Assembly: GCF_001050035.1 (NCBI RefSeq)
Contig: NZ_CVTA01000011.1
Location: 310,001-374,000 of the forward strand
Source of the DNA: Mycolicibacterium komanii
Lineage (GTDB): Bacteria > Actinomycetota > Actinomycetes > Mycobacteriales > Mycobacteriaceae
Reading direction: 5' to 3'
Length of the DNA stretch: 64,000 bases
How positions within the stretch are numbered: the stretch's first letter is position 1; each line of letters starts with the position of its first letter. The position numbers were made by a program, and so were the translations under genes. The notes under the pieces are model-generated. The model searched no databases and was not told the DNA's origin. It saw only the letters and a list, made by a program, of their open reading frames with translations. Shown piece by piece: positions 10,076 through 19,024 of the stretch.

Positions 10076-11292
10076 GCGAACGGCGCCCGCTCGTCGATAC
10101 GCCGCGACAGCCGACCGGCCCCGCGCCAGACCCGCGCGGTCCAGTCCTCGTCCTCGTCGGTGACAAAGTTGCCCATCACCCGCACCGCGATGTTCATCAG
10201 CGCCGCCGACCTCATGGCGAGCGGTCCCGTCGACGGCAGGAACCGCGGGAACGTCAACAGCAGCGCGAGCCGACGGGCCACCGAGAACCCGCGCGCATAG
10301 TGCGCCGAGAGCACCGCGGGCCACGCCTGCGAGAGGTCACCGGTGCCCAGCAGCTCGGCCGCCAGCCGTCCGGTCTCCAGCCCGTAGTCGATGCCCTCGC
10401 CGTTCAGCGGGTTGACGCAGGCCGCCGCGTCGCCGATCAGCATCCAGTTCGGCCCGGCCACACCCGAGACCGCGCCGCCCATCGGCAACAGCGCCGACAG
10501 CCCGGCGCGCGGCTCCCCGACGAAGCCCCACTCCTCGCGACGCAGCCCGGTGTAATAGGACATCAGCGGCCGCAGCGCGGCGTCGGCCGGTCGCTTCGCC
10601 GTCGCCAGCGCGCCGACGCCGATGTTCACTTCGCCGTTGCCCAGCGGGAAGATCCAGCCGTAGCCGGGCAGCACCTTGCCCTCCGGCGAGCGCAGCTCCA
10701 GGTGTGACGTGATCCACGGTTCGGCGGCGCGCGGGGTGGCGATGTAGCCGCGGATCGCGACGCCGTACACCGTTTCCTGGTGCCATTCACGGCCCAGCAT
10801 CCGGCCCAGAGTCGAGCGGGCCCCGTCGGCGACGATCAGTTCGGCGCATCCGATCTCGGCACCCGAGTCGAGCGCCACCGACTCCACGCGACCGGCGGAA
10901 TCATGGCGCACATCAACGGCTTTCACGCCGAGCAGCATCTTGGCGCCCTCGTCGACGGCGACCATGCGGATGCGGTCGTCGAGCTCGGTACGTGGGACGG
11001 CGCTCGAGGTCGAGGGGAACGACGGGCCCGGCCACGCGATTTCGACGTCCGCGCCGAAGCCGGACAACCGCAGACCACGGTGCCGCACCCGCCCGTCCAG
11101 CCACGAACCCAGGCCGAGCCGCTGCATCTCCAGCACCGCGCGCGGGGTCAGCCCGTCGCCGCAGGCCTTGTCGCGCGGGAACTGCGCCTTGTCGATGACG
11201 AGCACCTCGCGGCCGTTGCGCGCGGCCCACGCGGCGGCGGCCGAACCCGCGGGCCCGGCCCCGACCACGACCACGTCCGCTCGGGTGTCCAT
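10072..11292 (-). CDS. menJ: menaquinone beta-isoprene reductase MenJ / geranylgeranyl-reductase family
   Basis: 406-residue flavoprotein. It starts with an FAD-binding Rossmann motif VVVVGAGPAGSAAAAWAA, continues with the GGR-family signature DKACGDGLTPRAV (conserved Cys), and carries the second FAD motif GDAAACVNPLNGEGIDYGLE. I recall Rv0561c, its positional counterpart, as MenJ, which saturates the second isoprene of menaquinone-9 to give MK-9(II-H2). The chosen ATG at 11292 gives the normal N-terminus; upstream codons in frame belong to the grcC1 region. It is divergent from grcC1 with 21 bp between the starts, so prenyl-chain synthesis and its reduction may share a promoter region. Confidence 0.92.
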   Translation of the reverse strand: MDTRADVVVVGAGPAGSAAAAWAARNGREVLVIDKAQFPRDKACGDGLTPRAVLEMQRLGLGSWLDGRVRHRGLRLSGFGADVEIAWPGPSFPSTSSAVPRTELDDRIRMVAVDEGAKMLLGVKAVDVRHDSAGRVESVALDSGAEIGCAELIVADGARSTLGRMLGREWHQETVYGVAIRGYIATPRAAEPWITSHLELRSPEGKVLPGYGWIFPLGNGEVNIGVGALATAKRPADAALRPLMSYYTGLRREEWGFVGEPRAGLSALLPMGGAVSGVAGPNWMLIGDAAACVNPLNGEGIDYGLETGRLAAELLGTGDLSQAWPAVLSAHYARGFSVARRLALLLTFPRFLPSTGPLAMRSAALMNIAVRVMGNFVTDEDEDWTARVWRGAGRLSRRIDERAPFA

Positions 11293-11313
11293 GGTTCCCA
11301 GTATGTTGGCAGG

Positions 11314-12321
11314 GTGAGGACGCCAGCGACGGTGGTAGCCGGGGTGGACTTCGGAGATCCCGAATTCGCGCAGGAAGTGCGCGACGGGGTCGCCCGCATC
11401 GAAGACCTGATGGCCACTGAGCTCGGCAAAGCCGACGAACTGATGGCCGAGGCGGTGCAACACCTGTTCCAGGCCGGCGGCAAGCGGTTCCGCCCGCTGT
11501 TCACCGTCCTCTCAGCCCGGCTGGGCCCGGACCCCGACGCCTGGCAGGTCACCGTCGCGGGGGCGGTCATCGAACTGGTCCACCTGGCGACGCTCTATCA
11601 CGACGACGTCATGGACGAGGCGCAGGTCCGCCGCGGTGCCGACAGCGCCAACGCCCGCTGGGGCAACAACATCGCGATCCTCGCGGGCGACTACCTGTTC
11701 GCCACCGCATCACGCCTCGTCAGCCGACTCGGACCGGAGGCCGTGCGCATCATCGCCGACACGTTCGCCCAGCTGGTCACCGGTCAAATGCGCGAGACCC
11801 GCGGCGCGGCCGAACACGTCGACTCCGTCGAGCACTACCTCAAGGTCGTCTACGAGAAGACCGCCTGCCTGATCGCGGCCTCCGGACGGTTCGGGGCGAC
11901 GTTCTCCGGCGCCGACGAGGAGCAGATCGAGCGGTTGAGCCGCCTCGGCGGCATCGTCGGAACGGCCTTCCAGATCAGCGACGACATCATCGACATCGAC
12001 AGCGACCCGGAGGAATCCGGCAAGGTGCCCGGCACCGACCTGCGTGAAGGCGTGCACACGCTGCCGGTGCTGTACGCGCTGCGAGACGACGGGCCCGACG
12101 CCGACCGGCTGCGTGAGCTGCTCGCCGGCCCAGTGGAGAACGACGACGACGTGGCCGAGGCGCTGCGGCTGCTGCGCGCCTCGCCCGGCATGGCGAAGGC
12201 CAAGGAGACGGTCGCGCAGTACGCGGTGCAGGCCCGCGAGGAGCTCGCGCAGTTGCCCGACGGCCCCGGTCGCCAGGCCCTGGCGACGCTGGTGGATTAC
12301 ACCGTGAACCGGCACGGCTGA
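11314..12321 (+). CDS. grcC1: polyprenyl diphosphate synthase (GrcC1)
   Basis: 335 residues, the same length as Rv0562. This trans-prenyltransferase has the two Asp-rich motifs: the first aspartate motif region YHDDVMD with GGKRFRP before it, and the second DDIIDIDSD. It elongates allylic diphosphates with IPP, most likely giving the menaquinone side chain. No long first-motif spacer or small residue that would fix the chain length is obvious to me. It starts with GTG at 11314 (AGGGTGAGG). Divergent from menJ; htpX follows 69 bp downstream on the same strand. Confidence 0.92.
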   Translation: MRTPATVVAGVDFGDPEFAQEVRDGVARIEDLMATELGKADELMAEAVQHLFQAGGKRFRPLFTVLSARLGPDPDAWQVTVAGAVIELVHLATLYHDDVMDEAQVRRGADSANARWGNNIAILAGDYLFATASRLVSRLGPEAVRIIADTFAQLVTGQMRETRGAAEHVDSVEHYLKVVYEKTACLIAASGRFGATFSGADEEQIERLSRLGGIVGTAFQISDDIIDIDSDPEESGKVPGTDLREGVHTLPVLYALRDDGPDADRLRELLAGPVENDDDVAEALRLLRASPGMAKAKETVAQYAVQAREELAQLPDGPGRQALATLVDYTVNRHG

Positions 12322-12390
12322 ACAGCCGGAACTTGCGGAGCCTGACTAAGCGTTGACTCATCGGAGTCTCTGGGTCTGAAGGAGGAAGCG

Positions 12391-13272
12391 ATGACTTGGC
12401 ATCCGCACGCGAACACCGCCAAGACGTTCGCTCTGCTGGTGGGGTTCTCGGCGCTGATCGTGTTCATCGCCTCGTTGTTCCGCAATACCGCGCTGATCGG
12501 CCTGGCGGTGCTGTTCGCCGTCGGCATGAACGCGTACATGTACTTCAACAGCGACAAGCTGTCGCTTCGGGCAATGCACGCCCAGCCGGTCACCGAGATG
12601 CAGGCCCCGGTCATGTACCGGATCGTGCGCGAACTGGCGACGACGGCGCGCCAGCCGATGCCGCGGCTGTACATCAGCGACACCGACGCCCCGAACGCGT
12701 TCGCCACGGGTCGCAATCCGCGCAACGCGGCGGTGTGCTGTACGACCGGCATTCTGCAGATCCTCAACGAACGCGAACTGCGCGCCGTGCTGGGCCACGA
12801 ACTGTCGCATGTCTACAACCGCGACATCCTGATCTCGAGCGTCGCCGGTGCGATGGCCGCGGTCATCACCGCGCTGGCCAACATCGCCTACTTCGCGACG
12901 CTGTTCGGCGGTAACCGGGAAGGCGGCGCGAATCCGTTTGCGATCCTGCTGGTTTCAATGCTGGGCCCGATCGCCGCGATGGTGATCCGGATGGCGGTGT
13001 CGCGCTCGCGCGAGTACCAGGCCGACCAGTCGGGTGCGGAGCTGACCGGCGATCCGCTGGCGTTGGCCAGCGCGCTGCGCAAGATCAGCGTCGGTGTCGA
13101 ACAGGCCCCGTTGCCGCCCGACCCGAAGCTCGCCGATCAGGCGCACCTGATGATCGCGAACCCGTTCCGGGCCGGCGAGAAGATCGGCAAGCTGTTCTCG
13201 ACGCACCCGCCGATCGCCGACCGCATCGCGCGCCTGGAGTCGATGGCCGGCCGCGGCCCGGGCTACTACTGA
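12391..13272 (+). CDS. htpX: membrane zinc protease HtpX
   Basis: 293-residue M48 metallopeptidase. Two TM helices near the N-terminus ([17 protein letters not shown] and [19 protein letters not shown]) precede the zinc site HELSH. A second TM pair follows, then the third-ligand region [12 protein letters not shown]. HtpX degrades misfolded inner-membrane proteins. A GGAGG site 7 nt before the ATG at 12391 fixes the start. It matches Rv0563. A strong hairpin follows 12 bp after the stop. Confidence 0.95.
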   Translation: MTWHPHANTAKTFALLVGFSALIVFIASLFRNTALIGLAVLFAVGMNAYMYFNSDKLSLRAMHAQPVTEMQAPVMYRIVRELATTARQPMPRLYISDTDAPNAFATGRNPRNAAVCCTTGILQILNERELRAVLGHELSHVYNRDILISSVAGAMAAVITALANIAYFATLFGGNREGGANPFAILLVSMLGPIAAMVIRMAVSRSREYQADQSGAELTGDPLALASALRKISVGVEQAPLPPDPKLADQAHLMIANPFRAGEKIGKLFSTHPPIADRIARLESMAGRGPGYY

Positions 13273-13284
13273 CCGCCTCTTGGC

Positions 13285-13333
13285 GATTTCGGTGCACTAC
13301 CGGTCGCCCAGCGATAGGTACTGCACCGAAATC
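13285..13333 (+). terminator. hairpin after htpX
   Basis: Perfect 12-bp inverted repeat (GATTTCGGTGCA at 13285-13296 and its complement at 13322-13333) with a second short stem (TACC/GGTA) inside. It begins 12 bp after the htpX stop and has no U-tract, as is common for mycobacterial terminators. Confidence 0.5.
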
Positions 13334-13412
13334 ACCCCGTAACAGCGCGCCGACCTGCGGCGATGTGACCTGTGTGCTGCGATTTCCCTCGCCACCCCTT
13401 AGGGTGTGGACC

Positions 13413-13949
13413 GTGCTGAACAGGGTGTTGATCGGCGTCGTCGGGTCTGCGGGGGCGGCCCTCATCGGCGTGCAGGGTATCGCCGCGGCGCAGCCGTCGG
13501 AGCCGCCTGCGCCACCGGCGCCGAACGTCAACGCGTTCGCGCCGGTGAAGCTGTCGGAGTTCGCGAAGATGGACGGCAACTGGTACGCGTTCAAGACGCC
13601 GGACGGGTTGACCTGCGTGCTGCAGCGCAACGGCGGCTACGGCTGCAGCGGCGCGATCCCCGCGGCGCCGAACGGCGCGAACTTCGTCAGCGGCGGCCCG
13701 GGTGTCCCGCAGTTCTCGGTGACGACGGGCGACGTGTTCGCCGTCGTCGCCGATGCCCAACCGCTTCCGGCCGGCTCGCGCATCAGCTTCCAGACCGTCA
13801 GCTGCGGCAGCGATGGCGGCGTCACGACGTGCTCGGACAGCCGCAACCAGTCAGGCTTCGTGTTGAGCCCGGCAGGCAGCTACATCATCAACGGCGGCAG
13901 GGATCCGCTGCTGGAACGGCCCGAGGGCACGAACCCGTTCTTCAACTGA
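13413..13949 (+). CDS. secreted protein of unknown function
   Basis: 178 residues from a GTG at 13413. It has a signal peptide (VLIGVVGSAGAALIGVQGIA, cleavage likely after AAAQ), a Pro/Ala-rich linker, and a domain with four Cys that could form two disulfides (GLTCVLQRNGGYGCSG and VSCGSDGGVTTCSD). An in-frame ATG at 13365 would add 16 residues before the signal peptide, so I prefer the GTG. The domain is of a kind I associate with mycobacterial exported proteins, but I cannot name it. It ends at a two-stem hairpin shared with convergent gpsA. Confidence 0.75.
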   Translation: MLNRVLIGVVGSAGAALIGVQGIAAAQPSEPPAPPAPNVNAFAPVKLSEFAKMDGNWYAFKTPDGLTCVLQRNGGYGCSGAIPAAPNGANFVSGGPGVPQFSVTTGDVFAVVADAQPLPAGSRISFQTVSCGSDGGVTTCSDSRNQSGFVLSPAGSYIINGGRDPLLERPEGTNPFFN

Positions 13950-13960
13950 CGTCGCGCGCC

Positions 13961-14014
13961 GAGCGTCGTGTTGATGACGTAAATCGGCCGAAATCCGTCA
14001 TCTTCGCGACGCTC
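13961..14014. terminator. two-stem hairpin between convergent genes
   Basis: Outer arms GAGCGTCG (13961-13968) and CGACGCTC (14007-14014); inner arms GATGACG (13973-13979) and CGTCATC (13996-14002). It lies between the stops of the secreted-protein gene and gpsA, a place suited to a bidirectional terminator. There is no U-tract. Confidence 0.5.
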
Positions 14015-14031
14015 GTTGAGGCAGTAGGCGA

Positions 14032-15057
14032 CTAGAACCCGGCGCCGTGCACCTCGTGGCCGGGCTTTTCGACCATCAGGCCGCGGTAGGCCTCTTCGAC
14101 GCTGGAGCCGTGGTTGACCACGGAGTCGACCTCGCGCGCGATCGGCATCGAAATGCCGTACTGGTCGGCGAATTCCATGATGACGCTGGCGGCCTTGACG
14201 CCCTCGGCGACCTGGTTCATCGACGAGATGATCTCGTCGATCGGCTTGCCCGCCCCCAACTGCTCGCCGACGTGGCGGTTGCGGCTGCGCTGGCTGGTGC
14301 AGGTGACGATGAGGTCGCCGATGCCGGCCAGGCCGGCGAACGTGTCGCGGTGACCGCCGGTCGCCTCACCGAGCTTGGACATCTCGCGGATCGCGCGGGC
14401 CATCACCATCGCGCGGGTGTTCTCCCCGATACCCAGCGAGTAGCCCATACCGACAGCGATGGCGTAAACGTTCTTCAACGCCCCGGCCATCTCCACGCCA
14501 ACCACATCGTCGGTGGTGTACGTCCGAAAACGCTTGGTGCGGAACAGTCTTGCCAGGTCCGCCGCGAGTTGCTGGTCGGGCATCGCGAGCACCGCGGCAG
14601 CGGCGTACCCCTCGGCCACCTCGCGCGCGATGTTCGGCCCGGCCAGGATCCCGGCCGGATGCCCGGGCAGCACCTCGGCGACGACCTGGCTCATACGGAA
14701 GTTCGTGCCCTGCTCGAGGCCCTTGACGAGCGACACCACCGGAACCCACGGCCGCAGCTCCTTGGCCAGCTCGGTGAGCACGCCGCGAAAGCCGTGGGAC
14801 GGAACGCCCATGACGATGACGTCGGCGCACGAGGCCGCCTCGGTGAAGTCCGTCGTCGCCTTCAGGCTCTCGGGAAGCGCGACCTCGTTGCCCAGGTACT
14901 TCGAATTGCGGTGGTTGACGTTGATGTCGTCAGCGGTCTCCTGCGAGCGCACCCACTGCAGCGTCGGCCCGCGGCGGGCGCAGATGGACGCCACGGTGGT
15001 GCCCCAGGAGCCTCCACCGAGAACGACGACTTGCGGTACACGTTGCTGAGGTGCCAT
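14032..15057 (-). CDS. gpsA: NAD(P)-dependent glycerol-3-phosphate dehydrogenase
   Basis: 341 residues. It reduces dihydroxyacetone phosphate to sn-glycerol 3-phosphate for phospholipid synthesis. The N-terminal cofactor motif VVLGGGSWGTT (residues 11-21) is followed by VSLVKGLEQGT, AGPNIAREVAEG and the catalytic Lys region GALKNVYAIAVGM, which all belong to this family. ATG at 15057. Position and orientation match Rv0564c (gpdA1). The cytosolic enzyme probably forms dimers, as in the family. Confidence 0.95.
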   Translation of the reverse strand: MAPQQRVPQVVVLGGGSWGTTVASICARRGPTLQWVRSQETADDINVNHRNSKYLGNEVALPESLKATTDFTEAASCADVIVMGVPSHGFRGVLTELAKELRPWVPVVSLVKGLEQGTNFRMSQVVAEVLPGHPAGILAGPNIAREVAEGYAAAAVLAMPDQQLAADLARLFRTKRFRTYTTDDVVGVEMAGALKNVYAIAVGMGYSLGIGENTRAMVMARAIREMSKLGEATGGHRDTFAGLAGIGDLIVTCTSQRSRNRHVGEQLGAGKPIDEIISSMNQVAEGVKAASVIMEFADQYGISMPIAREVDSVVNHGSSVEEAYRGLMVEKPGHEVHGAGF

Positions 15058-15114
15058 GCCGATCAGGGTAGGTCGGACGGCCGCGTTTTCACCGGCAGTT
15101 GGTCAAGTGCGCCC

Positions 15115-16326
15115 TCACCGGTCGCCGAGATAGGCGCGCACCGCCCGTTCCAGCACGAGCACCGCGGTCACCATCGTGTCGACGGCGATGCTCTCGTCGT
15201 ACACCGCCCAGCCGTCGTCGCCGGGTCCGAAGGTAACCGCGGGGATTCCGGTGTGTCGGAACCGGATGGTGTCGTTGAACGCGGGCTTCGTGTAGTGACG
15301 CACGGCCTCACCGGTCACCGCGCGATAGGCGTCGTCGATCGCGGTGACGAGCGGGTCGGAGGCGGGCACCTCAACCGTCCCGGCGACGAACGTCGGCCCC
15401 GGCACGTAACGCACCTCCGTGTCGATACCCTCGGGCGACAACCGGCTGACCCGCTGCTGGAACGCGAGCAGCAACTCGCCGGCGGAGACGTCGGGTCCGA
15501 TGTTCACCGCCGCCACCCGCGCCCGCGCCTCGAGCGGGGTGAACTGCGCCATCCCGGCCTCGCCCGCCGACAGGCCCACCACGGAGATGGGCCAGTCGCC
15601 GACCGGGTCCTGGCGGATCTGCGCGAGCGCGTCTGCGAGGAACTGCGCCGGGTTGGCGCCGGTGTCCGGGCGCCAGATGTGGCTCGACCTGCCCCGCGCG
15701 ACGATGTCGAACAACGCGTGGCCCGTCTGCGCGGTCGCCAGCGCGATCCCGCTGCGCACGCCTTCGGACCACGCCGTCGGCTCCACGGTGATGGACGCGT
15801 CCGGTCTTAGGCCGCGCTCGTCGAGCAGGTAGCACGCCCCCTCCACCCCGTTGCGTTCCTCGTCGACGGTCAGCACGACCGAAAGCGTTCCGCCCGAAGG
15901 GGGATCGGCGGCGATGCGGCGCGCCGCAGTCAGCAGTGCGGCGAGGTTGGCGCGCGTGTCGGAGGTGCCGCGAGCGTAGATGCGGCCGTCGAGTTCCGTT
16001 GCCTGATAGGGGCTCTCGGGGACGGTCCAGCGGCTCGGCGGCCCGGAGGGATAGGTGTCGAGATGGTCGTTGAGCATCAGCGTCGGGCCGGGACCGAACA
16101 CCTTGGTGGCCAACACGTTTTGGCGGGTCGGATGGCGGCCGGCCAGTTCGACGTCGAAGCCCCACTCGGTGAGCAGCGCTGCCACGGGTTCGGCGATGCG
16201 CGTCTCCTCCGGCGGGCGGGTGGGTCCGTCGAGGCTGTTCTCGCACCAGGGTTGCCCGGCGGACACCAATGTCTTGGTGAGCGCCACGAGTTCGGTCCGG
16301 TCGACGTGGGTCGCGGTGAGGGTCAT
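15115..16326 (-). CDS. M20-family metallohydrolase (ArgE/DapE-like)
   Basis: 403-residue M20 hydrolase. Metal-site motifs: NDHLDTYP (His88, Asp90), GTSDTRAN (Asp123, where the family usually has G-A-x-D), DEERNG (catalytic Glu156 and Glu157) and VEPTAW (Glu182). The C-terminal metal His usually found in an AHxPDE-type motif is not evident: the matching region reads WAVYDES. M20 enzymes cleave amide bonds of N-acyl amino acids or peptides. It is the last gene of the five-gene minus-strand operon and overlaps the asparaginase-like gene by 4 bp, which suggests the two hydrolases act in sequence on an imported compound. Confidence 0.85.
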   Translation of the reverse strand: MTLTATHVDRTELVALTKTLVSAGQPWCENSLDGPTRPPEETRIAEPVAALLTEWGFDVELAGRHPTRQNVLATKVFGPGPTLMLNDHLDTYPSGPPSRWTVPESPYQATELDGRIYARGTSDTRANLAALLTAARRIAADPPSGGTLSVVLTVDEERNGVEGACYLLDERGLRPDASITVEPTAWSEGVRSGIALATAQTGHALFDIVARGRSSHIWRPDTGANPAQFLADALAQIRQDPVGDWPISVVGLSAGEAGMAQFTPLEARARVAAVNIGPDVSAGELLLAFQQRVSRLSPEGIDTEVRYVPGPTFVAGTVEVPASDPLVTAIDDAYRAVTGEAVRHYTKPAFNDTIRFRHTGIPAVTFGPGDDGWAVYDESIAVDTMVTAVLVLERAVRAYLGDR

Positions 16327-17276
16327 GCTGTTTCGCCTTCGATAAGTTGTCGCAGGCCGGAATGGTCGCGTCCCTGCGCGAGTCCGAGCGTGACGAGGAG
16401 GCGGGCCCGATGCGGTGTCAGCCCGGCCGCCAGGACCGCGCCGCCTGCCGCCAGCGTGGCGACTCCGCCGGGATATCCGTACCGCGGCGCGACCCGTGCG
16501 TCGGGCGCCCTGGTGGTGATCACGACGAGCGTCCCCTCTCCGATCAGGCGCTGCGCGGCGGCGGCCTGACCGGGCGGGAGGTTGCCTGCGCCGTTGGCGG
16601 CGATGACGACTGCGGGCCGCCCGCTGCCCGCGAAGGCGAGCACCGAACCGTCGTCACCGAGGCTGGCGAGCACCAGTGGCACCGGCTCGATCGGCGACGT
16701 CGGCGCGCCGTGCGCCGGTCGCCGCGGTGATGTGCGGAACCACTCGACGTGCCCGCCGCCGACCACCCCGACTGGTCCGCGTCCCGGCGCGTCGAACGCG
16801 TCGCGGGCCACCCCGGACACCTTGAGGACCTCCCGGGCGGCGAAGATGCGCCCGGCGAACACCACGACGGGGTCGATGTCGGCTCCCGAGGAGGCGACGG
16901 TCAGCGCATCGAAGAGGTTGGCCGCACCGTCGCTGTCGGGTCGCTCGCCGGCGATCATCGATCCGGTGACGACAACGGGAACCGGCCAGCTCCCGCGGTA
17001 GGCGAGCCAGGCCGACACCTCCTCGATCGAATCCGTACCGGTCGTGGAGACGACGCCGCCCACGCCTTCGGCCACCAGCGCACTGATCCGGACGGCGAGG
17101 CGTTCCATCAACTCGAAGTCGACCTCCGAGCCACCGACCAGGGCCAGGTCTTCGGCACCGCCGAACCCGTCGACCCGTTCGGCCAGAGCGGTCGCGCCGC
17201 GGAATGGCACTGCCCCCGAGGCGGTTTCGCGCATCGAAATGGTGCCGCCGAGCCCGATCAACCGGATGTCGCTCAC
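16323..17276 (-). CDS. asparaginase-like enzyme
   Basis: 317-residue type I/II asparaginase fold. The first catalytic Thr is in LGGTISM (Thr12) and the second triad in STTGTDSIEE (Thr81, Asp82); both are intact. The family hydrolyses asparagine, glutamine or related amides to acid and ammonia. No signal peptide, so cytosolic. It overlaps the binding-protein gene upstream and the M20 gene downstream by 4 bp each. Operon membership with an SsuABC/TauABC-type importer suggests a substrate other than bulk asparagine, for example an imported amide. That is inference. Confidence 0.85.
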   Translation of the reverse strand: MSDIRLIGLGGTISMRETASGAVPFRGATALAERVDGFGGAEDLALVGGSEVDFELMERLAVRISALVAEGVGGVVSTTGTDSIEEVSAWLAYRGSWPVPVVVTGSMIAGERPDSDGAANLFDALTVASSGADIDPVVVFAGRIFAAREVLKVSGVARDAFDAPGRGPVGVVGGGHVEWFRTSPRRPAHGAPTSPIEPVPLVLASLGDDGSVLAFAGSGRPAVVIAANGAGNLPPGQAAAAQRLIGEGTLVVITTRAPDARVAPRYGYPGGVATLAAGGAVLAAGLTPHRARLLVTLGLAQGRDHSGLRQLIEGETA

Positions 17277-18241
17277 TGGGTGTCACCTTCGAGCGGCGCG
17301 CGGACGATGATCGCGTCATAGTCGGGGATCTGGGCGTCGGCCGGGACCCGACCGATACCCTGCGCCCATCGCGCGCGGTCGGCGAGGTCGCCGGCGAGTT
17401 CGGGGCCGAGGGCGGTTCTGAACTGGAACTCACCGGCGACGTTTTCGATGAGGCCCCCGTCGAGTCCGGTCGATTCGGCGACGGCGGTCAGCGCGGCGGG
17501 TTCCCCGTTCGTCAACGGGGCGTCGGCCTTCTTCACCGCTGCGAGGAAGCTGGTGAGCGCGGCCTGCTTGGTCGACAACGTGTCGGCGTTGGTGAGGTAG
17601 AGGCTGTGCTGACTGTACTTTTCAGGCCCCTGTAATTCGACGGCGTCGTCGCCGAGCGCCGCGACGGACTTGGCGAGTGCAGGCTGGAACACGGCGACCG
17701 CATCGACGCTGCCGTTGCCCAGCGCGGTGGGGATCTCGGCGGGGCCGGTCTGCACCAACTGGGCGTCGACGCCGGCCTGGTTGAGGAACTTCGTCGCGAA
17801 GTAGTGGGCGCTGCTGCCGAGCGGAACAGCGATGGTGCGGCCTGACAGGTCAGGGATCGAGGTGATGCCCGCCGAGCGCCGGGCGACGAAACGCCCTTCG
17901 GCCCAACGTGATCCGTCGGCGATGATGCGTAGGTTCGGGTTCTTCAGCGCCGCAGCGGACGTCGGGACGTCACCGCCGTTGGCGACGTCGACCGCGCCGC
18001 CGGCGAGCGCTTCGAGGGCTGCCGCGCCGGTGGGGAACGGCACCACTTTGATGTTCACTCCCGAATCGGCGAAATAGCCGAGCTTCTCGGCGACGGGAAC
18101 CTGTGACCAGCACGGGTCGACCACCCAGCCAACGGTCAAAGTATCGGCGGCTTCGGCGGATTCGGCGCGGCTGCAGCCGACAAGCGCGCCGAGCATGGCG
18201 ACAACGGTGACCGTTGTGGCGGTGAAGCGTCTCAGGTTCAT
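17273..18241 (-). CDS. ABC transporter substrate-binding lipoprotein (SsuA/TauA-like)
   Basis: 322 residues with a lipoprotein signal (TVTVVAMLGALVGC). The rest looks like the NMT1/SsuA family: GWVVDPCWSQVPVAEKLGYF, then GGAVDVANGGD and TKFLNQAGVDAQLV. Such proteins bind aliphatic sulfonates, taurine, nitrate or small amide-type ligands and hand them to the permease. The ligand is not readable. It follows the ATPase gene by 12 bp and overlaps the asparaginase-like gene by 4 bp, so it is the third gene of the operon. It would be anchored on the outer face of the plasma membrane. Confidence 0.88.
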   Translation of the reverse strand: MNLRRFTATTVTVVAMLGALVGCSRAESAEAADTLTVGWVVDPCWSQVPVAEKLGYFADSGVNIKVVPFPTGAAALEALAGGAVDVANGGDVPTSAAALKNPNLRIIADGSRWAEGRFVARRSAGITSIPDLSGRTIAVPLGSSAHYFATKFLNQAGVDAQLVQTGPAEIPTALGNGSVDAVAVFQPALAKSVAALGDDAVELQGPEKYSQHSLYLTNADTLSTKQAALTSFLAAVKKADAPLTNGEPAALTAVAESTGLDGGLIENVAGEFQFRTALGPELAGDLADRARWAQGIGRVPADAQIPDYDAIIVRAPLEGDTQ

Positions 18242-18253
18242 ATCATCTCCGGG

Positions 18254-19024
18254 TTAGACGATGGGGCTGGGATCGGGACGCAGGAGGTCGTGCAGCCGCC
18301 TGCGAAGCGTTGAGTAATCGGCGAATTCGGCGAGTCGGCTGGCGGGCCGCGGTTGAGGCAGGGGATTGTCGAGGTGGTCGGCGATCGAGCCGTCCGAAGC
18401 CATCACGACGATCGACGACGCGATGCGGACGGCCTCGTCGACGTCGTGGGTGACGAACACGATGGTGGTTCCGGTCTGCTCCCAGAGGTCGATGACCAGG
18501 TCCTGCATTTGCGAGCGGGTCAGCGCGTCGAGCGCTCCGAAGGGCTCGTCCATCAACAGCACCTGCGGACTGTTGGCGAGCGCTCGGGCGATACCGACGC
18601 GCTGGCGCATTCCGCCGGAAAGCTCGTGCGGCAGCTTGTCCGCGACGTCGCGGGACAGCCCGACCGCGTCGAGCAACGCTGTGATCCGTCGACTACGCTG
18701 CGCGCGCGGCACTTTCGCGGCACGCAGTGCGAAGGAGATGTTGCCGGCGACCGATGTCCAGGGGAACAGCACGTCGCGCTGAAAGACGACGCCGCGTTCG
18801 CGGCCTGGTCCTGTCACCAGCGCGCCGTTGAATGAAACCTGGCCCTCGGTCGGCGTGACGAAGCCGGCCATGCAGTTGAGCAACGTCGACTTCCCGCACC
18901 CCGACGGGCCGAGCAGGGCGAGGAAAGCGCCGGCGTCGACGGTGAGATCGAGGTGGTCGAGCACCCGGTTGCCGGTCGCGTATTCGACTGTGAGGCCGGC
19001 GATCCCGATGCCACCGGCCGTCAC
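18254..19024 (-). CDS. ABC transporter ATP-binding protein (SsuB/TauB-like)
   Basis: 256 residues with the full nucleotide-binding set: Walker A GPSGCGKST, Q-loop VVFQRD, signature LSGGMRQR, Walker B VLLMDEP with GALDALT, and the switch VFVTHDV. The sequence is closest to SsuB/TauB-type ATPases, matching the binding protein and permease. GTG or ATG start at 19024 overlapping the permease stop by 4 bp. Confidence 0.93.
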   Translation of the reverse strand: MTAGGIGIAGLTVEYATGNRVLDHLDLTVDAGAFLALLGPSGCGKSTLLNCMAGFVTPTEGQVSFNGALVTGPGRERGVVFQRDVLFPWTSVAGNISFALRAAKVPRAQRSRRITALLDAVGLSRDVADKLPHELSGGMRQRVGIARALANSPQVLLMDEPFGALDALTRSQMQDLVIDLWEQTGTTIVFVTHDVDEAVRIASSIVVMASDGSIADHLDNPLPQPRPASRLAEFADYSTLRRRLHDLLRPDPSPIV

